Of a stretch of DNA of 5,411 nucleotides, positions 1 to 5,411 are shown piece by piece (position 1 is the first letter of the stretch; each line of letters starts with the position of its first letter). This DNA comes from JAWLFI01 sp041685645 (GTDB lineage: Bacteria > Bacteroidota > Bacteroidia > Chitinophagales > Saprospiraceae). A model generated the notes under the pieces. It did not search any database. It was not told the DNA's origin and saw only the letters and a list, made by a program, of their open reading frames with translations. Made by a program: the position numbers and the translations under genes. The stretch lies in the NCBI GenBank assembly GCA_041685645.1, contig JAWLFI010000167.1:1-5411 (forward strand). The letters are read 5' to 3'.

Positions 1-185
1 GGATAGTAGCGGCAGGCAGGGCCCCGTGTGGTGAGCAGCCGTAGAGCGAGGAGGCGACCGAACGGAAGCCCTACGCAGCCGTACGGATGCCGCCGCACGA
101 GGTCCTGACTACGAGCGGATAGCCCGACCCGCCCGAGGCCAGTCTCGTCCGGGAGACGAGACTGTGCTGAGGAAGGGGCACGCCC
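1..185 (+). ncRNA. GC-rich structured intergenic element (candidate ncRNA or dispersed repeat)
   Basis: This stretch is about 68% G+C over its first 180 bases and stops abruptly at an A-rich leader after 185. Read by hand, it forms a long rod: 17-23 pairs with 101-107, 25-33 with 91-99, 35-37 with 88-90 and 39-43 with 82-86. That is 24 pairs interrupted only by a 24x100 mismatch, a bulged A34 and a 38x87 mismatch. GTAG (6-9) can also pair with CTAC (109-112). The wobble pairs at 21-103, 29-95 and 32-92 are G-U when the + strand is transcribed and A-C on the other strand, so a + strand RNA is favoured. A second, perfect hairpin lies at 140-164. No convincing protein is encoded. I do not recognise it as RNase P, SRP, tmRNA, tRNA or a known riboswitch. 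It could be a Bacteroidota intergenic repeat, an RNA gene or a leader of mpl. The window edge may cut its 5' end. Confidence 0.45.
140..164 (+). other. Perfect 10-bp hairpin within the GC-rich element
   Basis: Bases 140-149 are exactly complementary to 155-164, with a 5-base loop (CGGGA, 150-154). No T tract follows (the sequence continues GTGCTGAGG), so it is not a standard intrinsic terminator. It sits between GCCCGACCC (122-130) and GGGGCACGCCC (175-185). CCC 128-130 and GGG 175-177 could close a larger stem around it. The call as a hairpin is firm; its role is unknown. Confidence 0.6.
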
Positions 186-258
186 AAAAAACAGAATGAG
201 ATAAAGGGAAGCTTAGGTATGTGGGAAATAATTATTACTTTCATTGAAAATCGAGTCT

Positions 259-1638
259 ATGCGCATTCATATTATTTCTATCGGGGGAGCTGTCATGCAT
301 AATATCGCCATCGCGCTGAAGGAGCAGGGACACGATGTCAGCGGGTCCGATGATGAAATTTACGACCCCTCCAAATCGCGACTGGAGGCGGTGGGTTTGC
401 TACCTAAAAAAATGGGTTGGAATCCGGAGCAACTGGGTGTTAATATTGACTTTTGCATCTTGGGTATGCATGCCAAATCGGATAATCCGGAGATTCAAGA
501 GGCTCGGTTGCTGGGCATTCCGATGTATTCTTTTCCGGAGTTTATTGCCCGACATGCTGCGGATAAGGAGAAGGTGGTGATCGCGGGGAGTCACGGAAAG
601 ACGACGACCACGGCAATGGTAATGCACGTATTGCGGGCGAACGACTATGAATTTGACTTTTTGGTGGGTGGCGAAGTGGAGGGCTTCCGCCATACCGTCA
701 GGTTGAGTGACGCGCCTTTGATGGTGATTGAGGGTGATGAATATTTGAGTTCGGCACTGGATGATCGGCCTAAATTTTTGCATTATGAGCCACAGATATC
801 TGTGATTACGGGTATTGCCTGGGATCATATCAATGTGTTCCCGACCTATGCATCTTATGAGCGGGCCTTTGTCGATTTTTTGGCAGCACAGGATGAGGCG
901 GCTGAGGTGTATTATTACGAAGGGGATGAGCAGCTCGAGCGTCTTGTAGATGAGGGTCCTGAAAAACTGACGGCGGTGGGCTATACGGCATTGGACTATC
1001 GAATAGATAAGGAAGGGCGCTTGCATTTTGTGCTGGGAGAGGATGAGTATCAGGCGCGAGTGCAGGGAGTGCACAATATGCAAAATATGGCTGCTGCAGC
1101 GCAAGTGTGCGACTCGTTGGGACTTTCAGAGGAACAAATCGGGACGGCGCTTGCCACATTCACGACTCCAGCCAAACGGCTGCAGGAATTACAAGTTGGG
1201 GTTGGACAACGGGTGATTCGGGACTTTGCTCATGCGCCGTCAAAAGTAAAAACTACCCTGGCGTCAATTGTGGAGCAATACCCAAATGAAAAATGGGCCG
1301 CTGTAAGTGAACTGCATACCTATAGCAGTCTCAATAAAGCGTTTTTGCCTCAATACAAGGGTGCACTGGCGCCTGCGGAACGCGCCATGGTGTTTTACAG
1401 CCCTCATACGCTAAAGATGAAAGATATGGAGCCGATGTCGGCGGACGATATTCGTTCGGGTTTTGATCGGAGGGATCTTTCAGTGGGAACGAGTTCTGAG
1501 GAGTTGAAGGAATTTTTAGTTGATGCGGCCGATGCCGGTTGCAGTTTGTTATTGATGAGCTCCGGTACTTTCCACGGGACGGATTTGGAAAAGGTAGCTG
1601 AGGAGTATATGAATCGGCTCGTGAAGGCGAAGAAGTAA
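259..1638 (+). CDS. mpl: UDP-N-acetylmuramate:L-alanyl-gamma-D-glutamyl-meso-diaminopimelate ligase (Mpl, murein tripeptide recycling)
   Basis: This cytoplasmic Mur-family ligase joins recovered murein tripeptide L-Ala-gamma-D-Glu-meso-DAP to UDP-MurNAc using ATP, so old wall peptide re-enters peptidoglycan synthesis. The 459-residue protein has the family's usual length and three-domain plan. An N-terminal Rossmann-like UDP-binding domain opens with MRIHIISIGG. The ATP P-loop GSHGKTTTT is at about 110-118, the acidic EGDEY at 158-162 and WDHIN at 188-192. In the C-terminal domain, AHAPSK (324-329) and ELHTYSSLNK (351-360) are the Mpl versions of motifs that differ in MurC, the main alternative. 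The ATG at 259 is chosen because family proteins begin at MRIH; an in-frame TTG at 244 would add five residues. No Shine-Dalgarno is visible, as is usual in Bacteroidota. The AT-rich leader (186-258) has no exact TAnnTTTG box. A 90-base gap separates it from the isoprenoid genes, so cotranscription is uncertain. Confidence 0.93.
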   Translation: MRIHIISIGGAVMHNIAIALKEQGHDVSGSDDEIYDPSKSRLEAVGLLPKKMGWNPEQLGVNIDFCILGMHAKSDNPEIQEARLLGIPMYSFPEFIARHAADKEKVVIAGSHGKTTTTAMVMHVLRANDYEFDFLVGGEVEGFRHTVRLSDAPLMVIEGDEYLSSALDDRPKFLHYEPQISVITGIAWDHINVFPTYASYERAFVDFLAAQDEAAEVYYYEGDEQLERLVDEGPEKLTAVGYTALDYRIDKEGRLHFVLGEDEYQARVQGVHNMQNMAAAAQVCDSLGLSEEQIGTALATFTTPAKRLQELQVGVGQRVIRDFAHAPSKVKTTLASIVEQYPNEKWAAVSELHTYSSLNKAFLPQYKGALAPAERAMVFYSPHTLKMKDMEPMSADDIRSGFDRRDLSVGTSSEELKEFLVDAADAGCSLLLMSSGTFHGTDLEKVAEEYMNRLVKAKK

Positions 1639-1643
1639 CAATA

Positions 1644-1668
1644 AATGTCTGGAGTTAATTAAGACATT
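1644..1668. terminator. Weak inverted repeat after mpl, possible terminator
   Basis: AATGTCT (1644-1650) is complementary to AGACATT (1662-1668) across an 11-base loop that contains the palindrome TTAATTAA (1655-1662). It lies six bases after the mpl stop codon. The stem is short and AT-rich and no T run follows, so termination here is only a possibility. Confidence 0.25.
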
Positions 1669-1694
1669 AGCCCAACCAAATGAACAGGGGTGCG

Positions 1695-1723
1695 TTTAAA
1701 AGGTAATTGTTTATATATCTTTG
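1695..1723 (+). promoter_or_regulatory. Candidate Bacteroidota-type promoter for the isoprenoid genes
   Basis: TATCTTTG (1716-1723) matches the Bacteroidota -7 consensus TAnnTTTG exactly. TTT at 1695-1697, 18 bases upstream, is one base off the TTG of the -33 box. The box ends only five bases before the ATG at 1729, so transcription would begin at or within a few bases of the start codon and the message would be leaderless or nearly so. The pattern is short and could be chance in AT-rich sequence. Confidence 0.4.
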
Positions 1724-1728
1724 AGCCT

Positions 1729-2760
1729 ATGTCTGAACAAAGCAGCAAAAAACAAGGAACTCCAGACCGGAAACGAGACCATATCGATATGGCTTTTGCC
1801 TCGTCGATAGGTTCCGATAAATTGGATCATCGATTTTATTACGAACCGATGTTGGCAGGGCATCCGAGGGATAAAGCCTCTCCTTTCGAATTTTTAGGGA
1901 AGGAGATGCGCTATCCGATTTGGGTATCTTCTATGACAGGAGGGACAAAATGGGCTCGAACCATCAACCACAATTTGGCTCGCATGTGCGGCAAGCACGG
2001 ATTTGGCATGGGGTTGGGTTCTTGCCGACCTTTATTAGAGGGTGAACAGCACTTTGAAGATTTCGACGTTCGCGATTTAATTGGACCTTCCGCGCCTTTA
2101 TTTGCCAATATTGGCATAGCACAATTGCAAGAGATGCAGGCAGCGGGTACGACGGGTCGCCTGCGCGTCTTGATGGAGCAGTTGAGAGCGGATGGTTGGA
2201 TCATACACGTGAATCCCATGCAAGAATGGTTGCAGCCCGAGGGCGATCGATATTATATTTCTCCGGTGGAGACCATTTCTCGCTTGCTGGAGGATGGTGA
2301 ATTTCCCGTCATTGTCAAAGAAGTAGGCCACGGTTTTGGGCCTGAGAGTATACGAGCCCTGTTACAACTACCCATAGCGGCTCTGGATTTTGGAGCAAAT
2401 GGAGGGACCAACTTTTCGAAATTAGAGATGATGCGTTCTGATAAAGAAAAGGCTAAATTGTACGAGTCTTTGGCCTTTGTGGGGCACAGTGCGGAGGAGA
2501 TGATGGCTATGTGCCAGCCCATTGTGGAGGAGCTCGGTTCAAAGTGCCTCTGCCAGTCGATTATAGCCTCCGGTGGGGTGAAGAGCTTTTTGCAGGGCTA
2601 TTATTTAGTGGAAAGTAGTCCGCTTCCGGCAGTGTACGGTCAAGCGGCGGCTTTTCTGAGATATGCCAGAGAGAGTTTCGAGGCGGTTGATGCTTATGCT
2701 CAAAGTCAGACCGAAGCCTACGACTTGTGTCGTCAACTCCTGACTGTTCGGACTTCATAA
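1729..2760 (+). CDS. fni: Type II isopentenyl-diphosphate delta-isomerase (FMN-dependent)
   Basis: The enzyme interconverts isopentenyl and dimethylallyl diphosphate, the two C5 isoprenoid units, using reduced FMN and Mg2+ in the cytoplasm. The 343-residue protein has the family length and TIM-barrel motifs in order: RKRDHI (14-19) near the N terminus; SSMTGGT (67-73), the FMN-contacting loop; HVNPMQE (160-166), whose Gln and Glu correspond to the substrate and Mg2+ residues; KEVGHGFG (197-204); DFGANGGT (220-227); and ASGGV (280-284), for FMN phosphate. The unrelated type I (Nudix) isomerase is ruled out. The ATG at 1729 gives the usual short lead before RKRDHI. A GTG at 1690 would add 13 residues lacking family similarity and overlap the candidate promoter. 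The gene is 23 bases upstream of HMG-CoA reductase and probably the first gene of a mevalonate-pathway operon. The GANGGT loop may be a lineage variant; no catalytic residue appears lost. Confidence 0.93.
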   Translation: MSEQSSKKQGTPDRKRDHIDMAFASSIGSDKLDHRFYYEPMLAGHPRDKASPFEFLGKEMRYPIWVSSMTGGTKWARTINHNLARMCGKHGFGMGLGSCRPLLEGEQHFEDFDVRDLIGPSAPLFANIGIAQLQEMQAAGTTGRLRVLMEQLRADGWIIHVNPMQEWLQPEGDRYYISPVETISRLLEDGEFPVIVKEVGHGFGPESIRALLQLPIAALDFGANGGTNFSKLEMMRSDKEKAKLYESLAFVGHSAEEMMAMCQPIVEELGSKCLCQSIIASGGVKSFLQGYYLVESSPLPAVYGQAAAFLRYARESFEAVDAYAQSQTEAYDLCRQLLTVRTS

Positions 2761-2783
2761 ACGATAGTGGAAATTTAAGATAC

Positions 2784-4106
2784 ATGGATAAAAAACAGCT
2801 GAGTGGGTTTTCGAAATGGACGAAACAGGACAAAATCCAATGGGTTGTGGATCAATTTACCGGCGATGCAAAAGCGTCGGCGGAAAAATTGGCGCAATTC
2901 CAATTTCCAGAAGAGCTGCAACAGATATTGGATGGCTTTAGTGAAAATACCATATCGAACTTTCCTTTGCCCTATGGAATCGCCCCGCATTTCGAAATTA
3001 ACGGTCGGCCCTATGTAATTCCCATGGTGATAGAGGAGAGTTCTGTTGTTGCAGCGGCAGCTGCTGCGGCCAAATTCTGGAAGCCCCGGGGTGGATTTTC
3101 CGCCCGCGTTTTGCAAACGACCAAAGTAGGCCAAGTCCATTTCCGATGGACGGGGCCAAAGAGCATTTTGAACACCGCCTTGCCTTCTTTTGAACAAAAG
3201 GTCAGGGAAGAGACAGAAGAGTTTACTAGAAATATGCGCAATCGAGGGGGTGGCCTTGAGGGCATCAACCTGCTCCCTATGCCTGCAGTGGGGGAGAATA
3301 TCTACCAATTGCAGTTCACTTTTGACACTTGTGACAGCATGGGCGCTAACTTCATCAATTCGGTCCTCGAGCAATCTGCAAGTCTATGGGAAGAGCAACT
3401 CACTGAGGAATACGAAAATCAAGGGGAGATAGAGATCATCATGTCTATTTTGTCCAATTACACGCCGGATTGTTTGGTGCGTGCCGAGGTTTGCTGCCCC
3501 GTGAAGGACCTCGGAAACTTTGCAGATGGCATGGATGCAGAGACTTTTGCCCGGCGATTTAAACGAGCGGTTGATATAGCTCAACACGATGTGTATCGGG
3601 CTACTACTCATAATAAGGGCATTTTCAATGGTATTGATGCCGTAGTGCTCGCCACCGGGAATGATTTTAGAGCGGTTGAAGCCGCGGGACATGCCTATGC
3701 AGCGCGCTCTGGAAAATATCGGTCACTGACTTCATGCGAGCTGTCAGAGGGGCAATTTAAATTTAGTTTGCAAATGCCCTTATCCCTGGGTACGGTTGGT
3801 GGACTCACCAAACTACATCCGATGGCCGCGCTATCTCTCGAAATATTGCAACAGCCCACGGCCTGCCAACTCATGGAAATCACGGCCTCCATGGGTCTGG
3901 CGCAAAACTTTTCTGCCCTTCGGTCACTGGTGACTGTGGGCATACAGAGAGGTCATATGAAAATGCACTTGAATAATATATTGATCAATTTTCAAGCGAC
4001 CCGAGAAGAAAAAGAGCTTGCCTATCAGCACTTTGAAGATCAAGTTGTATCTTTCGGCGCTGTACGTTTATATTTAGAAAAATTAAGAGGAACTCCACCA
4101 CAATAG
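2784..4106 (+). CDS. mvaA: Hydroxymethylglutaryl-CoA reductase, class II
   Basis: HMG-CoA reductase interconverts HMG-CoA and mevalonate plus CoA with a nicotinamide cofactor. The 440-residue soluble protein has no membrane segment and resembles the class II (Pseudomonas mevalonii) form. ENTISNFPLPYG (54-65) and IEESSVVAAA (83-92) carry the catalytic Glu (E84 or E85). DSMGAN (184-189) is the conserved dinucleotide-binding motif. THNKGIFNGIDA (275-286) carries catalytic Lys278, ATGND (290-294) Asp294, and GIQRGHMKMH (386-395) catalytic His391. All four catalytic residues are present. Class II enzymes are often labelled degradative, but the adjacent IPP isomerase and GHMP kinase imply a biosynthetic, mevalonate-forming role here. 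Cofactor preference cannot be read with confidence. The ATG at 2784 is preferred. A GTG at 2727 would add 19 residues overlapping the isomerase gene. The start lies 23 bases after the isomerase stop, without a Shine-Dalgarno but after an A-rich stretch. Confidence 0.94.
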   Translation: MDKKQLSGFSKWTKQDKIQWVVDQFTGDAKASAEKLAQFQFPEELQQILDGFSENTISNFPLPYGIAPHFEINGRPYVIPMVIEESSVVAAAAAAAKFWKPRGGFSARVLQTTKVGQVHFRWTGPKSILNTALPSFEQKVREETEEFTRNMRNRGGGLEGINLLPMPAVGENIYQLQFTFDTCDSMGANFINSVLEQSASLWEEQLTEEYENQGEIEIIMSILSNYTPDCLVRAEVCCPVKDLGNFADGMDAETFARRFKRAVDIAQHDVYRATTHNKGIFNGIDAVVLATGNDFRAVEAAGHAYAARSGKYRSLTSCELSEGQFKFSLQMPLSLGTVGGLTKLHPMAALSLEILQQPTACQLMEITASMGLAQNFSALRSLVTVGIQRGHMKMHLNNILINFQATREEKELAYQHFEDQVVSFGAVRLYLEKLRGTPPQ

Positions 4107-4132
4107 GAGATCCGCAATCAGAAATTGTATTT

Positions 4133-5053
4133 ATGGCAAAAAAAGAGTACTACGGTCGGGGCAAGTTGTTGTTGACGGGTGAATATGCCGTGGTGAATGG
4201 TGCCCGGGCTTTGGCCTTGCCGACCCGAAAAGGACAAAAACTCACCGTTTCCACCGGAAGGGGCTCTGATATCAAATGGAAGAGCCTGACGCCCGATGGA
4301 GAGACTTGGTTTACAGCTAAAATCTCACTATTTGACTTTTCTGCACTGAAATCCAGTGATGCCGCTATTGCGGAAAAGCTCGAGAAAATATTGGAGGCTG
4401 CGGTCCGCCTCAACTCGGATTTTTTATCGACCTGGAAGGGGATTAAAGTCACGACGGAATTAGAATTTCCTCAGGAGTGGGGCTGGGGCAGCAGTTCAAC
4501 CCTGGTGTACAATATCGCCCAATGGGCAGATGTAGATCCGTATGATTTATATGCAGCGACCTTTGGTGGATCAGGTTACGATATTGCCTGTGCCGGTGCG
4601 AAGGGGCCCTTATTATATCACAAAGTATCGGATCAATTAGTGGATGTGCGCTCTGCCTCCATTGACAAGTCCTTGCAAAAGCATCTGTACTTTATTTACT
4701 CCGGACAAAAGGCAGAATCAAGGGAGGCGCTGGAGTATCTGAAGGAACATACTATGGATGATTCATTAGTGGAGGAAGTATCTTCTATTTCGAGCAATCT
4801 GAGCGAGTCTTCCAAAGTGGAGGATTGGGTCAAGGGGATCGAAAGTCATAACGCATTATTGACTGATTATTTAAAAAGAGATTGTCCGGCGGCCGCTTTT
4901 TCGGATTTTCAGGGCGCTGTAAAGGCTTTGGGCGCCTGGGGTGGCGATTTTCTATTAGCGGTGAGTCCGGAGTCACCATCCTATGTGAAATCTTATTTTA
5001 GTGAAAAAGCAATGCCTGAGGTATTGACCTACGCCGATGTCGCTTTATCCTAA
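4133..5053 (+). CDS. GYDIA-family GHMP kinase, probable mevalonate-pathway kinase
   Basis: This 306-residue protein belongs to the GHMP kinases, which transfer ATP phosphate to small substrates such as mevalonate, phosphomevalonate, homoserine or galactose. The N-terminal motif GRGKLLLTGEYAVVNG (8-23) resembles mevalonate and phosphomevalonate kinases. The glycine-rich ATP loop is PQEWGWGSSST (113-123), with Trp118 where GHMP proteins usually have Leu or a similar residue. FGGSGYDIA (144-152) gives the Bacteroidota subgroup its name and places Asp150 as likely catalytic base, most like the SGFD motif of phosphomevalonate kinase. LGAWGGDF (266-273) is the C-terminal motif III. It starts 26 bases after HMG-CoA reductase and is probably cotranscribed with it. 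From context and motifs I infer mevalonate or phosphomevalonate kinase activity, but the sequence does not decide which. Diphosphomevalonate decarboxylase, a GHMP relative, is less likely. The ATG at 4133 is the natural start; no Shine-Dalgarno is visible. Confidence 0.88.
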   Translation: MAKKEYYGRGKLLLTGEYAVVNGARALALPTRKGQKLTVSTGRGSDIKWKSLTPDGETWFTAKISLFDFSALKSSDAAIAEKLEKILEAAVRLNSDFLSTWKGIKVTTELEFPQEWGWGSSSTLVYNIAQWADVDPYDLYAATFGGSGYDIACAGAKGPLLYHKVSDQLVDVRSASIDKSLQKHLYFIYSGQKAESREALEYLKEHTMDDSLVEEVSSISSNLSESSKVEDWVKGIESHNALLTDYLKRDCPAAAFSDFQGAVKALGAWGGDFLLAVSPESPSYVKSYFSEKAMPEVLTYADVALS

Positions 5054-5055
5054 GC

Positions 5056-5076
5056 CGAAAAGGCTAGCACTTTTCG
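5056..5076. terminator. Hairpin after the GHMP kinase gene, possible terminator
   Basis: CGAAAAG (5056-5062) pairs with CTTTTCG (5070-5076) around a 7-base loop that contains GCTAGC. It begins three bases after the kinase stop codon, the right place for an operon terminator. No T tract follows the stem, although its 3' arm contains TTTT. An alternative small stem AGCC/GGCT (5053-5056 with 5062-5065) competes with it. Confidence 0.35.
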
Positions 5077-5077
5077 T

Positions 5078-5194
5078 CCTGCGAACCGAAGCTCATTCAA
5101 ATCCTTGACTTGAAGGGTTTATTAAACCAGGATAGAAAAACTACTTCATTATTGTAAGACCAAATTTGGGTACGCAAGTTTGAATGGGTTCAGG
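5078..5194. repeat. Imperfect long-range inverted repeat in the intergenic region
   Basis: The right arm 5179-5194 is contiguous. Its three parts are complementary to left-arm blocks CCT (5078-5080), GAACC (5083-5087) and CATTCAAA (5094-5101). The left arm carries two extra insertions, GC (5081-5082) and GAAGCT (5088-5093). The 77-base interior has small inverted repeats: CCTT/AAGG (5103-5106 with 5113-5116) and GGTTT/AAACC (5116-5120 with 5124-5128). It could be a folded leader or small RNA, a decayed repeat, or chance. Confidence 0.3.
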
Positions 5195-5343
5195 TGTTAA
5201 TGCCTCTGCAAATTTCTGTTTTTCAATACGTTATATAATTACGCTTCTATGTTTGCTATAAAGTTTACGAATCGTATGAATTAAAATTTATACCAGGAAG
5301 TAAGGAGGCGGCGGAATACTCAGAAGAGCTGTGTAAGATTTGG

Positions 5344-5351
5344 TATTTTTG
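5344..5351 (+). promoter_or_regulatory. Candidate Bacteroidota -7 promoter box for the gene starting at 5370
   Basis: TATTTTTG matches the TAnnTTTG consensus exactly and lies 18 bases before the ATG at 5370, which would leave a short A-rich leader of about a dozen bases. No TTG is seen at the usual -33 distance (about 5320-5327), so the assignment rests on the -7 box and its position. Confidence 0.45.
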
Positions 5352-5369
5352 CATCAAATACAAAGAGAT

Positions 5370-5411
5370 ATGGCCCAGGAGGAGAAGAAATTTACTGATG
5401 TCAATGAATTA
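5370..5411 (+). CDS. Start of a protein gene, truncated by the window; possibly thiamine-phosphate kinase (ThiL)
   Basis: An ATG opens 14 codons without a stop up to the window edge, encoding MAQEEKKFTDVNEL. It follows a promoter-like TATTTTTG box and an A-rich leader, which supports a real start. From memory, Bacteroidota ThiL proteins begin with a short charged lead and a T-x-x-x-E-L segment just before GEFGLI. The visible residues fit that pattern and the next residues would decide it. ThiL phosphorylates thiamine monophosphate to thiamine diphosphate. No TPP-riboswitch core (CTGAGA) is seen upstream. Fourteen residues are too few for a firm product call. Confidence 0.5.
   Translation, partial: MAQEEKKFTDVNEL

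Larger units (their letters stand above)
5054..5369. other. Intergenic region without a credible gene
   Basis: These 316 bases are AT-richer than the flanking genes. They hold a short hairpin just after the kinase gene (5056-5076), an imperfect long-range inverted repeat (5078-5194), the palindrome CCAAATTTGG (5160-5169) and a promoter-like box (5344-5351). The only small ORFs lack family similarity that I can recognise. No tRNA, CRISPR or insertion-sequence end is visible. Confidence 0.6.

Noticed and set aside
35..199. Stop-free frame of about 54 codons through the GC-rich element
   Set aside because: It has no good start codon, it encodes an Arg/Ala/Gly-rich sequence typical of chance frames in GC-rich DNA, and the strong pairing explains the sequence better.
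244..258. In-frame TTG start upstream of the mpl ATG
   Set aside because: It adds only five residues before the conserved MRIHIISIGG opening of the family, and ATG at 259 is a stronger codon.
1690..1728. GTG start that would extend the isomerase by 13 residues
   Set aside because: The added residues are not family-like, the segment overlaps a promoter-like box, and the ATG at 1729 gives a normal N terminus before RKRDHI.
2727..2783. GTG start that would make HMG-CoA reductase overlap the isomerase gene
   Set aside because: The extension reads through the isomerase 3' end in another frame and lacks family similarity; ATG at 2784 fits the class II length.
3046..3072. Alanine-codon run (seven Ala) in HMG-CoA reductase as a possible repeat expansion
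   Set aside because: The codons are mixed GCA, GCG, GCT and GCC, and an Ala-rich helix directly after the catalytic EE motif is normal for class II reductases.
5184..5261. 25-codon ORF with a hydrophobic C-terminal half
   Set aside because: It has no supporting promoter or recognisable similarity, and its start lies inside the inverted-repeat arm; such ORFs arise often by chance in AT-rich sequence.
5054..5369. TPP riboswitch ahead of the putative thiL
   Set aside because: Neither the CTGAGA core nor the ACCTGATCTGG-type segment is present.
5237..5411. Open frame running to the window end in a different frame from the ATG at 5370
   Set aside because: It has no ATG, GTG or TTG near its beginning and overlaps the promoter-like box; the ATG-initiated frame at 5370 is a better gene start.

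Overview
The window looks like a piece of a Bacteroidota chromosome with roughly 45-50% GC in its genes. The evidence is protein families in typical Bacteroidota forms (Mpl, a GYDIA-type GHMP kinase beside a class II HMG-CoA reductase), starts without Shine-Dalgarno sequences, and promoter-like TAnnTTTG boxes. A mevalonate pathway fits lineages such as Flavobacteriia or Saprospiria. The high-GC 5' element gives me a weak impression of Saprospiria, but I cannot prove it. All recognised genes are on the + strand.

Layout. Positions 1-185 hold a sharply bounded GC-rich (about 68%) non-coding element. It folds into a long rod-like helix (17-43 with 82-107) followed by a perfect 10-bp hairpin (140-164), so it is a candidate structured RNA or dispersed repeat. 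An AT-rich leader then precedes mpl (259-1638), a murein-recycling ligase. After a 90-base gap with a candidate promoter comes a tight three-gene set: type II isopentenyl-diphosphate isomerase (1729-2760), class II HMG-CoA reductase (2784-4106) and a GYDIA-family GHMP kinase (4133-5053), separated by 23 and 26 bases. About 316 bases without a credible gene follow (5054-5369), with a short hairpin and an imperfect long-range inverted repeat. The last 42 bases begin another gene (5370-5411), possibly thiamine-phosphate kinase.

How the genes work together. HMG-CoA reductase makes mevalonate from HMG-CoA. The GHMP kinase probably does one of the mevalonate phosphorylations. The isomerase interconverts IPP and DMAPP at the end of the route. 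HMG-CoA synthase, at least one other kinase and diphosphomevalonate decarboxylase are not in the window and must be encoded elsewhere if the pathway is complete. Mpl serves cell-wall recycling. Its only visible link to isoprenoids is that undecaprenyl phosphate, the peptidoglycan lipid carrier, is an isoprenoid, and being neighbours may mean nothing more. The protein-coding part is ordinary core metabolism. The least explained part is the structured GC-rich element at the left edge.
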